Virus record (IMG/VR): IMGVR_UViG_3300021139_000167
Coordinates: 1 to 22,265 of that record
Strand: one strand, 5' to 3'
Length of the DNA: 22,265 nt
Source of the DNA: a virus
Notes under the pieces: model-generated
Told to the model about the DNA's origin: nothing
Database searches by the model: none
The model's input: the letters and a program-made list of their open reading frames with translations, nothing else
Shown: one piece after another, positions 1 through 5,706 of the stretch
Layout: the number at the start of each line of letters is the position of its first letter
Position numbering within the stretch: position 1 is the stretch's first letter
Position numbers and translations under genes: made by a program

Positions 1-1
1 A

Positions 2-109
2 CGTGAGGCGTGTGCAAAAACTGTCGAAACGATTAAAGCCTACAGAGAACTTGAGAAGGTTTGCTTTAAGTTTGCCGCAAAAACAATCCGAGCAAGGGGA
101 CAACAATGA
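2..109 (+). CDS. Partial small phage protein, first of three tandem paralogs (3' end only)
   Basis: The frame is open from the window edge to a TGA at 107-109. The visible residues begin REACAKTVE and end with TIRARGQQ. The REACAK motif and the IRARG ending recur in the next two genes, so this is the C-terminal part of the first copy of a tandem family. Its stop overlaps the next start as ATGA, and the codons for the IRARG end contain the AAGGGG that acts as ribosome binding site for the next gene. Small proteins with this signature are, from memory, common in environmental phages and have no known function. The 5' part lies outside the window. Confidence 0.75.
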   Translation, partial: REACAKTVETIKAYRELEKVCFKFAAKTIRARGQQ

Positions 110-360
110 CACACAAAAACTGGTGGCACACCGAAGGAAGTGGAATCCGACCATTACCAAACGAAGACATTGAAGAGTTTGCTAAGCGTATTACTGAAAT
201 TGCTTGGTCAAATGGTGAGTACATGGAGCGTGAAGCGTGTGCAGAGTTGTGCAAAACTTTGTCAGCCATTCCAAATCGCCATGTTCCACAATTACAACCA
301 GCAGTTGAGTCTGCGCTTGATTTTTATGCTGAAAGAATCAGAGCAAGGGGGCAAGCATGA
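106..360 (+). CDS. Small phage protein, second tandem paralog (EREACA...IRARG family)
   Basis: This is an 84-residue protein. It has a variable N-terminal half (MTHKNWWHTEGSG...) and a conserved C-terminal half holding EREACAELC and ending AERIRARGQA. The same C-terminal pattern occurs in the genes on both sides, which makes it a member of a three-gene tandem family. The ATG overlaps the previous stop as ATGA, and an AAGGGG lies about 6 nt upstream, so this start is well supported. It ends in an ATGA overlap with the next gene. I see no catalytic motif, signal peptide or membrane segment. The function is unknown; the charged helix looks like an interaction element, which is inference only. 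Confidence 0.85.
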   Translation: MTHKNWWHTEGSGIRPLPNEDIEEFAKRITEIAWSNGEYMEREACAELCKTLSAIPNRHVPQLQPAVESALDFYAERIRARGQA

Positions 361-581
361 CCAACGAAGAACTAATGCAAATGATGACCGACATGGGACT
401 ACATGAAGGTGGCATGGAAAACTGGGTAGTTGATAACGCTTGGCTACGAGTGGCTAATGCAGTAGAGGAAAGAGAGCGTGAGGCGTGTGCAAAGATTTGT
501 GATGAGTGGGCAAACAGTTTGTCTGGTGAGCCTGAAATGGTGGAGATGGCGAAAGAAATTCGAGCAAGGAGTAACGTATGA
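357..581 (+). CDS. Small phage protein, third tandem paralog (EREREACA...IRAR family)
   Basis: This is a 74-residue acidic helical protein. It has a Met-rich N-terminus (MTNEELMQMMTDMG), a central EREREACAKIC and an end KEIRARSNV. It aligns by motif with the two genes before it: the distance from the REACA motif to the IRAR end is similar, while the N-termini differ. Start and stop are both ATGA overlaps, and AAGGGG lies just upstream of the start. The function is unknown. The differing N-termini on a shared C-terminal module suggest duplication followed by exchange or divergence of the first half. Confidence 0.85.
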   Translation: MTNEELMQMMTDMGLHEGGMENWVVDNAWLRVANAVEEREREACAKICDEWANSLSGEPEMVEMAKEIRARSNV

Positions 582-847
582 AAAAAGAACTTATTTTCGT
601 TTTGACCGCAATCTTGGCAGGTTGTGCAACTCAAAAACAGTACAACGACTACGCAGATTTGCCCAATTCCACGATGTTGGTGGACAAAGAAATGTCAGCG
701 TTGTCTCGCAGCCAAATTATTTCAGCGATTCAGGAATGTCAATCGGGAAACCTACGACCCGTTCTCATCTATTCCAAGCGCAAAATAAACGGTCAGGTCA
801 ACGACACGGTGGTTGATGTCTCTTGTGCCCCCAAATTTGGACAGTGA
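578..847 (+). CDS. Small phage lipoprotein
   Basis: This is an 89-residue protein with a classic lipoprotein signal. MKKE gives a positive n-region, LIFVLTAI is the hydrophobic core and LAGC at residues 13-16 is the lipobox, so signal peptidase II would leave Cys16 lipidated. The mature part is about 74 residues with two more cysteines (in QECQ and VSCAP) that could pair in the periplasm. The start overlaps the previous stop as ATGA and is preceded by AAGGAG. Phage lipoproteins in early operons often block superinfection by masking a receptor (T5 Llp is the known example). That role is only a guess here, and the lipobox is the only firm evidence. Confidence 0.8.
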   Translation: MKKELIFVLTAILAGCATQKQYNDYADLPNSTMLVDKEMSALSRSQIISAIQECQSGNLRPVLIYSKRKINGQVNDTVVDVSCAPKFGQ

Positions 848-849
848 AA

Positions 850-1689
850 ATGGACTTTGTTAAATTTGCCCAAGGCCACGGCCTTATAGTCAATCAGATT
901 GTCACCAACCGCTGGGTGGCCACGCCAACGCAAGACCATCCGAGGTCGTCAAACGGCAGGTACAAGTTTTTAGGCGATGTTGGTTGGGTGCAGAACTGGG
1001 CTTTGATGGAAAAGCCAGCCACATGGTTTGCAGAAGGCAAAAATGCCCAGAGCCTTGAGGTTAGGCAATCCATTTTGGGTTCGACCCAAGACAGAGACGA
1101 AAAGGCAAAAAAGGCCAAGGCCAAGGCAGAATGGATTCTGCAGCAGACCAGTTTGGAGTCACATCCGTACTTGGAAAAAAAGGGTTTCGCTGACCAACAG
1201 GGAAACGTTTGGCAGCGGGAGGGGCAGCGTATTTTAGTCATTCCAATGCGTCACGGCAGGGAATTGACAGGCTGCCAGTTCATTGATGAGCAGGGGAGCA
1301 AAAAGTTCTTGTATGGTCAGGTTAGCAAAGGCGCAACTTTCACCATCGGTGCAAAGGGGACTGCAATATTTGTTGAGGGTTTCGCTACTGGATTGTCGGT
1401 GCGTACCATCATGCAGCATATGAACATTCCTTGTCACATCCACATTTGCTTTAGTGCAAGCAATGTGGAGTTTGTATCTAGGAACCATCGGAACGGGGTC
1501 ATCGTTGCTGATAACGACCCCAACGGAGTCGGAAAGGCCGCTGCCGAGAAAGCAAGCAAGCCGTATTGGATTTCCGAAACAGTCGGGGAAGATTTCAATG
1601 ATTACCATAAGCGTGTTGGTGATTTTAGGGCGTCACAGTCCTTAAAGAAGACGCTACTTTCCTTAAAAACCTTGCCTCAATCTGCCTAA
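850..1689 (+). CDS. Toprim-domain DNA primase-like protein
   Basis: This is a 279-residue protein. Residues 105-113 (HPYLEKKGF) match the segment that precedes the Toprim fold in P4-type and related phage primases. A Toprim core follows: VEGFATGLS with the catalytic Glu near 176, ADNDPNG with the DxD pair at 221-223, and a final EDFNDYHK near 247-254. These acidic residues bind metal in primases and topoisomerases. No CHC2 zinc finger and no helicase domain are present, so it would need a partner helicase encoded elsewhere. I chose ATG 850, just after the lipoprotein stop, over an in-frame ATG at 823 that would run back through that gene. Its last 65 bases overlap the convergent sigma-like gene. 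It likely primes phage DNA replication. Confidence 0.82.
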   Translation: MDFVKFAQGHGLIVNQIVTNRWVATPTQDHPRSSNGRYKFLGDVGWVQNWALMEKPATWFAEGKNAQSLEVRQSILGSTQDRDEKAKKAKAKAEWILQQTSLESHPYLEKKGFADQQGNVWQREGQRILVIPMRHGRELTGCQFIDEQGSKKFLYGQVSKGATFTIGAKGTAIFVEGFATGLSVRTIMQHMNIPCHIHICFSASNVEFVSRNHRNGVIVADNDPNGVGKAAAEKASKPYWISETVGEDFNDYHKRVGDFRASQSLKKTLLSLKTLPQSA

Positions 1690-1906
1690 CTCGTTCACGG
1701 GTCACGCCGTGCATCAGTCCGATTTCATGCAGGGAATAACCTTTTGACCGCATACAAAGGATGTCCCAGTATCGTTCACGGCTTTCATCACGCAAGCTGC
1801 CGTACATTTCGTTGAATTTTTCTTTGTTTGGAAAGTCAACCAGTTTGTAAGGGGTTTCCCCCCCTACAAGTACTGGTACTTTACCTTTGGCTTCTTTTAA
1901 GTTCAT
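1625..1906 (-). CDS. Sigma factor region 4-like DNA-binding protein
   Basis: This is a 93-residue protein. Residues 58-85 read YSLHEIGLMHGVTRERVRQI, then EARFLRK, and closely match the helix-turn-helix of sigma70 region 4.2 (the VTRERIRQIE signature that reads the -35 box). Regions 1-3 are absent, so it cannot melt a -10 element alone. The N-terminal 40 residues have no recognised domain. It is the last gene of the leftward operon, with an ATGA overlap with the gene upstream of it. Its 3' end overlaps the 3' end of the primase gene on the other strand. It may act as a transcription activator, an RNA polymerase appropriator or a -35 competitor. The HTH call is firm; the role is inference. Confidence 0.82.
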   Translation of the reverse strand: MNLKEAKGKVPVLVGGETPYKLVDFPNKEKFNEMYGSLRDESRERYWDILCMRSKGYSLHEIGLMHGVTRERVRQIEARFLRKVASSLRTVTP

Positions 1907-2118
1907 AAGTCAATCTCCATGATTCTGTAGTCGTGTGGCTTGTACTGGGATTCGGATGAATACCAACCATCGCCGTGTTTTGTTTCAAGAAAGTCGCACA
2001 GATACTTCAGTGCTTCGGTGTATGTCTTAAACCGACAAGGGCGGGGTTTCCCCCGCTCGTCTTGCACAGTCCATCGATTTATCCATTCGTTTTTGTCGTA
2101 GGTCTGAATTTCAAACAT
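1903..2118 (-). CDS. Hypothetical small phage protein
   Basis: This is a 71-residue protein with no recognised family. It is rich in aromatic residues (MFEIQTYDKNEWINRW, then YLCDFLETKHGDGWY) and looks like a compact alpha/beta domain. The segment FKTYTEALKYLCDFLE resembles an amphipathic helix. Its start overlaps the stop of the upstream gene by one base (TAATG), and its stop overlaps the start of the sigma-like gene as ATGA, so all three are probably translationally coupled. A GC-rich inverted repeat lies inside the coding sequence at 2041-2056. There is no signal peptide or membrane segment. Confidence 0.75.
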   Translation of the reverse strand: MFEIQTYDKNEWINRWTVQDERGKPRPCRFKTYTEALKYLCDFLETKHGDGWYSSESQYKPHDYRIMEIDL

Positions 2119-2549
2119 TACCAGCTCGATTGATAGGTGAAAGAGAATTCTTCAAGGTTTGGGTCACTGAGCAACGTGTTAAGCATCTCTGCCGTATCTT
2201 TGATGTCAGCCCAATAATCTTCGTCATATTCTTTTGAACCGAAAAAGAATCCTTCAGCTCTAGGCAGCAGGTGGCTATACCCGCCGTCTAAGCATTGTCG
2301 GCAGGTCTGCAGCAGCTCGATTAGTTTGTCACGGTCAACATCGTATTCCCTGCAGTTGTCTTCGCCGTTTTGCACGTTTTCTACAAACCAAGCATGGATG
2401 TGGTTTGCCTTACGCCAGTAGGCAGCCTCGATTGTGATTTCTTTGACTCGGTTTCCAACTTCAAGGATTTCACCGATTTTTTTTGCCACTTCGGCGTCTT
2501 TGTTACGCCACAGGTATTTCTTGGCGTTGAGGTACATATCTAATCCCAT
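2118..2549 (-). CDS. Conserved phage protein of the MGLDMYL type
   Basis: This is a 143-residue soluble protein beginning MGLDMYLNAKKY, with the segments AAYWRKANHIHAWFV and EGFFFGSKEYDEDYWADI. From memory, this N-terminal signature and the YWRKAN and FFFGS motifs mark a conserved family seen across many unrelated phages. It is sometimes labelled phosphoglycerate kinase without support, and I see no kinase motif here. The start has a good AGGAGT ribosome binding site that is contained in the last codons of the upstream gene. It ends in a TAATG overlap with the next gene. The function is unknown; the position in an early-type operon suggests host takeover or metabolism. Confidence 0.82.
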   Translation of the reverse strand: MGLDMYLNAKKYLWRNKDAEVAKKIGEILEVGNRVKEITIEAAYWRKANHIHAWFVENVQNGEDNCREYDVDRDKLIELLQTCRQCLDGGYSHLLPRAEGFFFGSKEYDEDYWADIKDTAEMLNTLLSDPNLEEFSFTYQSSW

Positions 2550-2552
2550 GGT

Positions 2553-2735
2553 TTACTCCTTGTAGTTTTCCTGCTGCAGCAGAAGTTCTTCAATCCCTTT
2601 GAGGGTTTCGGGTGAAACGGCTAACCAGTTGGTTTTGCCGTGTGACGATTGAATCTGCATGACAAACCGCTGGTCACTATCTGGTGTTAGCGGGAATGGT
2701 GCGACTTTGAACATTTGTGCTTCAACGTAGTTCAT
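2553..2735 (-). CDS. Hypothetical small phage protein
   Basis: This is a 60-residue protein starting MNYVEAQMFKVAPFPLTP and ending in the helix ETLKGIEELLLQQENYKE. No family is recognised. Its start overlaps the stop of the upstream gene as ATGA. Its final codons (tac aag gag taa) form the ribosome binding site of the next gene, three bases away, so expression of the two is tightly linked. The pattern of beta strands (FVMQIQS, NWLAVS) followed by a helix suggests a small folded domain that presents a ligand or protein surface. No function can be given. Confidence 0.7.
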   Translation of the reverse strand: MNYVEAQMFKVAPFPLTPDSDQRFVMQIQSSHGKTNWLAVSPETLKGIEELLLQQENYKE

Positions 2736-3004
2736 CCTCGTGCCTCCATTTCTGCTTGTGTTTCCTCTTCGGTCAGGTTAGCCAATGGCACTCCCCAAAG
2801 TAGGTCGTCTACAGTGCTTTCAAAGTGTTTTCTTGTCATTTCGAGACAATCAATCAGTGTGTAGGGCGGCATGAATTCGACCAGTTCCCAAGCCACAACC
2901 GAATCGTCTTCGGCACGGATGAGGTCAATAATGTCTTGATACTCCAATTCTTTTGGGTAGTCGGACAGCCATTCGTTTAATGCGAATCGTTCTGAATGTT
3001 TCAT
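2732..3004 (-). CDS. Hypothetical acidic phage protein
   Basis: This is a 90-residue protein if it starts at MKHSERFALNEW. That ATG overlaps the TGA of the upstream gene as ATGA, which I take over a longer in-frame start at 3028 lying inside the upstream gene. The protein is acidic and helical (ELEYQDIIDLIRAEDD, then MTRKHFESTVDDLLWG). No known domain is recognised. The strong net negative charge and the lack of cysteines or membrane segments fit a small cytoplasmic inhibitor or DNA mimic, but that is speculation. It is part of the coupled leftward operon. Confidence 0.72.
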   Translation of the reverse strand: MKHSERFALNEWLSDYPKELEYQDIIDLIRAEDDSVVAWELVEFMPPYTLIDCLEMTRKHFESTVDDLLWGVPLANLTEEETQAEMEARG

Positions 3005-3204
3005 GCTATTTGCTCCTCTAGTTGCCATTTGATTGCGTCATTCCACATACAAAGTGCATCCATGATGCTGGTGTACTCGCTTGAATAGTCAATGTCTTCT
3101 CCGTTTGCCCACTGTTCAACAAACTTGGCCACCCGTGTTGGGTGAACGTCTGCCACGTTGTTTGCGTATGCTTCTACGAATGCGTCTTGTTCTGCTGGTG
3201 TCAT
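3001..3204 (-). CDS. Hypothetical small phage protein
   Basis: This is a 67-residue helical protein starting MTPAEQDAFVEAYANNVADV and ending MWNDAIKWQLEEQIA. No family is recognised. Both ends are ATGA overlaps with neighbours in the leftward operon. The composition (many Ala, Glu, Asp and Trp) suggests a two- or three-helix bundle. There are no metal-binding or catalytic motifs and no signal peptide. The coding call rests on length, coupling and consistent spacing rather than on a recognised family. Confidence 0.72.
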   Translation of the reverse strand: MTPAEQDAFVEAYANNVADVHPTRVAKFVEQWANGEDIDYSSEYTSIMDALCMWNDAIKWQLEEQIA

Positions 3205-3773
3205 GCTGCAGCTCCTTGCACAGTAAATTCACGGGTGTTGAGTTTGGTGATGCGGCACAGGTGTCCGCTGGGTGTCCTGAATACGTTCTTGCGAATCGGG
3301 TCGTAGGTGTAGGTGAAGGTGTCAATCTTTTCAACCCAGCCGCCGAAGTCAAAGGTCAGCGGGTGAGACAGTTTGATAACGTCACCATATGAAAGTTTTG
3401 GTGTTTTCTTGGCAGCTGCAGCCTTGGCACGGCATTTTTGACGCCATTCAATCGCCATCTTGCTGGGTGTTGGATACAGTGCATCGAGCTTGTCCAGCAA
3501 TTTTTTCGGTGCATCGTAGTAGTAAGGGCCAACTGATTCGCCCATCTCCTTAAGGTAAATCCAGCCATCCTCCTTGCGAGCCAACACGACCATTGCCTCT
3601 GCGACGACAATGCCAGTGTGTTTGTCTTCGGTCATGTAAATTCCATACGCAACATTGCCACGCATGGAGACGTCAGTAAACAGGAAGCGGTGCGTGTCCG
3701 TCTCGCTGGTCAGTTCTTTGATGATGTAGTCCTTAACGGACAATCCTTGTGCATTTGAGCCAGTCCATCCCAT
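3201..3773 (-). CDS. Conserved phage protein starting MGWT
   Basis: This is a 190-residue protein, the largest of the leftward operon. The N-terminus MGWTGSNAQGLSVKDYI and the segment ESVGPYYYDAPKKLLDKL recall a family of phage proteins beginning MGWT that may be catalogued as DUF6927; I could not verify that. The first ~115 residues look alpha/beta. A Lys/Ala linker follows, then a C-terminal beta-rich part (LTFDFGGWVEKIDTF...TPSGHLCRITKLN) that resembles a small SH3-like barrel. The start has a consensus AAGGAG site that overlaps the stop of the upstream gene. The function is unknown. Confidence 0.8.
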   Translation of the reverse strand: MGWTGSNAQGLSVKDYIIKELTSETDTHRFLFTDVSMRGNVAYGIYMTEDKHTGIVVAEAMVVLARKEDGWIYLKEMGESVGPYYYDAPKKLLDKLDALYPTPSKMAIEWRQKCRAKAAAAKKTPKLSYGDVIKLSHPLTFDFGGWVEKIDTFTYTYDPIRKNVFRTPSGHLCRITKLNTREFTVQGAAA

Positions 3774-3783
3774 GGTTTTCTCC

Positions 3784-4137
3784 TTAATATTCAGATGTGA
3801 GCATTAAAACGTTATCGACCAAGAAAAACCGATACAGACCAGTTGGGCAGTCGGTGTAGTCAAGGTGTTTGGTTTTAATGGTTTTGCAATCGCCGTCTTC
3901 GACACTGATGTCAGCCTTTTGGTGGATGACAATCAAGTTGATTGACTGAAACGGCACATTCTTGAGCAGCGGTGCGTACTCGGTGGCAATGATGTCGAGC
4001 AGCCAGTAAGCCCCAGCTCGGTCACAGAAGTGTTTCACCCCATCGGTGTGTACCATTTTGCTGAATGGTGACGAGCGGTGAAAGTATTCTGTACCAGTGA
4101 ACTGGGACAGTTCTTGTGAAAGGTCTAAAGTTTCCAT
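3784..4137 (-). CDS. DUF6876-like phage protein
   Basis: This is a 117-residue protein. The features LSQFTGTEYFHR, then TDGVKHFCDRAGAYWLLDII, then DYTDCPTGLYRFFLVDNVLML match my memory of the DUF6876 family, which is found in phages and plasmids and has no known function. The spacing of FTGTE, the AGAYWLLD helix and the DxTDCP strand supports the call. The start has a good ribosome binding site (TAGGAGAAACAC before ATG). It follows a short non-coding stretch with a GC-rich hairpin at 4162-4180. It is a full-length cytoplasmic protein by appearance. Confidence 0.8.
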   Translation of the reverse strand: METLDLSQELSQFTGTEYFHRSSPFSKMVHTDGVKHFCDRAGAYWLLDIIATEYAPLLKNVPFQSINLIVIHQKADISVEDGDCKTIKTKHLDYTDCPTGLYRFFLVDNVLMLTSEY

Positions 4138-4161
4138 GTGTTTCTCCTAGCAGTTGAGTAA

Positions 4162-4180
4162 GACCCCTTTTCAGGGGTTT
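4162..4180 (-). promoter_or_regulatory. Small GC-rich hairpin in the leftward operon
   Basis: The arms ACCCCT and AGGGGT pair around a 4-base loop in the short gap between two leftward genes. On the leftward transcript the 3' side is followed by CTTACTC, which is not a proper U-run, so this is a weak terminator at best. It may trim or protect the mRNA, or lower expression of the genes downstream. Confidence 0.45.
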
Positions 4181-4187
4181 CGTCTAT

Positions 4188-4367
4188 TCAAGACTCGTCA
4201 GTTACTCTTTGGTACATGTTCCAGCCGCAGGTGACGATTTCGTGGTTGTGCTTGATAAGTTCAGCAATCATGGAGCGGTCAAACTCATGCCAGCTGGGTG
4301 AATCGACAGGGAGACGGCAGACTTCGTGCCAGCCGTGGTCATTTTTGGCGTGGTAGGCGACAATCAT
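4188..4367 (-). CDS. Hypothetical small phage protein
   Basis: This is a 59-residue protein starting MIVAYHAKNDHGWHEVCRLP. I place the start at 4367 because that ATG overlaps the stop of the small gene upstream as ATGA; a longer in-frame start at 4388 would run into that gene. It contains several Trp and His residues (GWHEV, SPSWHEFD, CGWNMYQR) and looks like a single small alpha/beta domain. No family is recognised. It is the last gene before the hairpin at 4162-4180. Confidence 0.68.
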   Translation of the reverse strand: MIVAYHAKNDHGWHEVCRLPVDSPSWHEFDRSMIAELIKHNHEIVTCGWNMYQRVTDES

Positions 4368-4531
4368 TCTTGACTCACTTTCCCGCATCTATTGCCGTTG
4401 ATGTCGTACAGGTACTTCGGCAGCGCATGACGTTCGACCATCTGCAGGGCAAGGTTGTCCAAGATACGAGCCACTTCTGAATAAAGGTCTTCAAAGGCGG
4501 CGTTGTCGGTGTTGATTTCAATAGTTATCAT
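4364..4531 (-). CDS. Very small conserved phage protein (55 residues)
   Basis: Reading the minus strand gives a 55-residue frame starting MITIEINTDNAAFED, passing through VARILDNLALQMVE and ending DINGNRCGKVSQE. It fits exactly into what would otherwise be an unexplained gap. It overlaps its upstream neighbour by 14 bases and its downstream neighbour as ATGA, and AGGAGAAAAAC lies before its ATG. From memory, the N-terminal EI-TDNAAFED and C-terminal DINGN motifs recur in short phage proteins of unknown function. A short beta strand, a helix and a final strand are likely. It is below common gene-finder length limits and is easily missed. Confidence 0.78.
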   Translation of the reverse strand: MITIEINTDNAAFEDLYSEVARILDNLALQMVERHALPKYLYDINGNRCGKVSQE

Positions 4532-4730
4532 GTTTTTCTCCTAAAATTTGTTGACGAATCTCTTCGGCAGCCGACAGGATGTCAGCCTTTGAGCCAGTTA
4601 GACCGAATTCTTTTTTGAGGATGGTGAAAGCCGAAGGCGAACGGCTACGGGTCAGACCTTTTGATTCAAGCTTGGCCATCATCACAATGGTCAAGAATCG
4701 AGCGTTGAGTACTTGGTCGCCAGTGAGCAT
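4518..4730 (-). CDS. Hypothetical small phage protein
   Basis: This is a 70-residue basic helical protein: MLTGDQVLNARFLTIVMMAK, then SPSAFTILKKEFGLTGSKAD and EEIRQQILGEKHDNY. The middle part (FTILKKEFGLTGSKADILSAAEEI) could form a helical hairpin or an HTH-like unit, but no classic DNA-binding motif is clear. The start has AGGGGAA upstream, formed by the last codons of the preceding gene, and it overlaps the next gene by 14 bases. No family is recognised. Confidence 0.7.
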   Translation of the reverse strand: MLTGDQVLNARFLTIVMMAKLESKGLTRSRSPSAFTILKKEFGLTGSKADILSAAEEIRQQILGEKHDNY

Positions 4731-4732
4731 GG

Positions 4733-4972
4733 TTATTCCCCTGCAATCATGTAGTTTTTGCTTTTCCAGCAGACAGCGGTGTTGTCTGGGTCTTCGGTGA
4801 TAACGACAGAGAAGTCCTCGCAGCCGTCAGGTACTTCACCGTCAGAGGACAGGTCAATGCCAATGGCGTGAGAGTACTTGTTTGCCCACCAATCAGGGTC
4901 GAGAGAGCCGTTGTCACCCAACTGAATGCGGGTTTCTTCATTTCCAAAGCGGTCTTTTATCAGTGCGTACAT
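4733..4972 (-). CDS. Hypothetical small phage protein
   Basis: This is a 79-residue acidic protein starting MYALIKDRFGNEETRIQLGD and containing FSVVITEDPDNTAVCWKSK near the end. I chose ATG 4972 because GGAGAACACC precedes it; the longer in-frame start at 5086 would run back through the neighbouring gene. A UUCG-capped hairpin (4984-4997) sits directly before this ribosome binding site on the transcript. The fold looks beta-rich. No family is recognised. Confidence 0.7.
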   Translation of the reverse strand: MYALIKDRFGNEETRIQLGDNGSLDPDWWANKYSHAIGIDLSSDGEVPDGCEDFSVVITEDPDNTAVCWKSKNYMIAGE

Positions 4973-4983
4973 GGTGTTCTCCA

Positions 4984-4997
4984 GCCCCCGAAGGGGC
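4984..4997 (-). promoter_or_regulatory. UUCG tetraloop hairpin before a ribosome binding site
   Basis: On the leftward transcript GCCCC, TTCG and GGGGC form a 5-bp stem with a very stable UUCG loop. It lies in the gap between two genes and directly before the GGAG that serves the gene starting at 4972. No U-run follows, so it is not a terminator. mRNA stabilisation, a processing boundary or insulation of the ribosome site are the likely roles (inference). Confidence 0.5.
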
Positions 4998-5003
4998 AAC
5001 AGG

Positions 5004-5192
5004 TTAGTAGTTGAATCGTTTGAACAGGTCAGCGAAGGCAGTGACCAGCTTGTCTTTGTTCTTACTATCGGCGTAAAAGTAAGCATCAGATATGGCAGCT
5101 GCGAAGTGTCCTCCTGATTTCATGTTGTTGGCGGCACGGAATTCAGCTTCGAACTTGTGCTGCAGCAGGGTTTCTTGTAATTCTTCAGTCAT
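5004..5192 (-). CDS. Hypothetical small phage protein
   Basis: This is a 62-residue protein from MTEELQETLLQHKFEAEFRA to LFKRFNY. The start at 5192 is chosen because AAGGAGAACACC lies before it; a longer frame from 5321 has no ribosome binding site and overlaps the next gene by over 100 bases. The protein is helical with a Gly-rich turn (NMKSGGHFAAAIS). No family is recognised. It sits second in the leftward operon. Confidence 0.7.
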   Translation of the reverse strand: MTEELQETLLQHKFEAEFRAANNMKSGGHFAAAISDAYFYADSKNKDKLVTAFADLFKRFNY

Positions 5193-5202
5193 GGTGTTCT
5201 CC

Positions 5203-5442
5203 TTAGAAAGCGGTTGAACGAATCTCTTGTGCATACTCGTGGCGCAGCTGGACATTGCGAGCCAGTTGTTTGAATGCTTCGAGACAGTCAGTTTGGTAGT
5301 ACTCAAGGATGTCTCCATCATCCCAAGCCTCAGCTACTTCATCCCAGCCTCCAGACTCGTAGTGTTCTAGTGCGTAGATGCGAACAATGCGAATGAACTG
5401 CTGCTCATCCAGTGGTTGGGTCAGTTGTGTTGGGTAATCCAT
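5203..5442 (-). CDS. Hypothetical acidic phage protein, first gene of the leftward operon
   Basis: This is a 79-residue acidic helical protein: MDYPTQLTQPLDEQQFIRIV, then GWDEVAEAWDDGDILEYYQT and ARNVQLRHEYAQEIRSTAF. The ATG is preceded by CTAGGAGATTCAC. It is the first gene read leftward from the divergent control region and is followed closely by the next gene. Its position and acidity fit an early host-directed protein, but no family is recognised and the function is open. Confidence 0.72.
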   Translation of the reverse strand: MDYPTQLTQPLDEQQFIRIVRIYALEHYESGGWDEVAEAWDDGDILEYYQTDCLEAFKQLARNVQLRHEYAQEIRSTAF

Positions 5443-5496
5443 GTGAATCTCCTAGCAGGTGGGTTAGTTGCGATGTCATCTAGTGACACAACGCAT

Positions 5497-5522
5497 GTTA
5501 TAGATACTAGGTTGACAGTCAA
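5497..5522 (-). promoter_or_regulatory. Weak candidate leftward promoter
   Basis: On the minus strand TTGACT (5517-5522) and TATAAC (5497-5502) resemble sigma70 elements, and the expected start lies about 50 nt before the first leftward gene. The spacer is only 14 nt, shorter than the usual 16-18, so activity is doubtful unless an activator helps. The -35 half sits inside the TTGACAGTCAA palindrome. Confidence 0.35.
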
Positions 5523-5706
5523 GCCCCCAAACCTTCAACTTTACATAACTTTACACAATATTGGTGCGAAGGTATTCAGTTTGTGTGGTTCAAAATCAAT
5601 ATTGGTTCGGCAGCGCGGGTGTTGGCACGAAGTAGCGAAGGCGGCGAGAAAGGTAAAGCGGCGGCACGTTGATAGCGAAGCGGAACAGTGTGGTGTCTGC
5701 TCTAGT

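Noticed and set aside
5537-5605. Short repeats considered as a CRISPR array
   Set aside because: Copies are only nine bases and number two each, with no regular spacer length and no Cas gene. They fit operators or origin repeats better.
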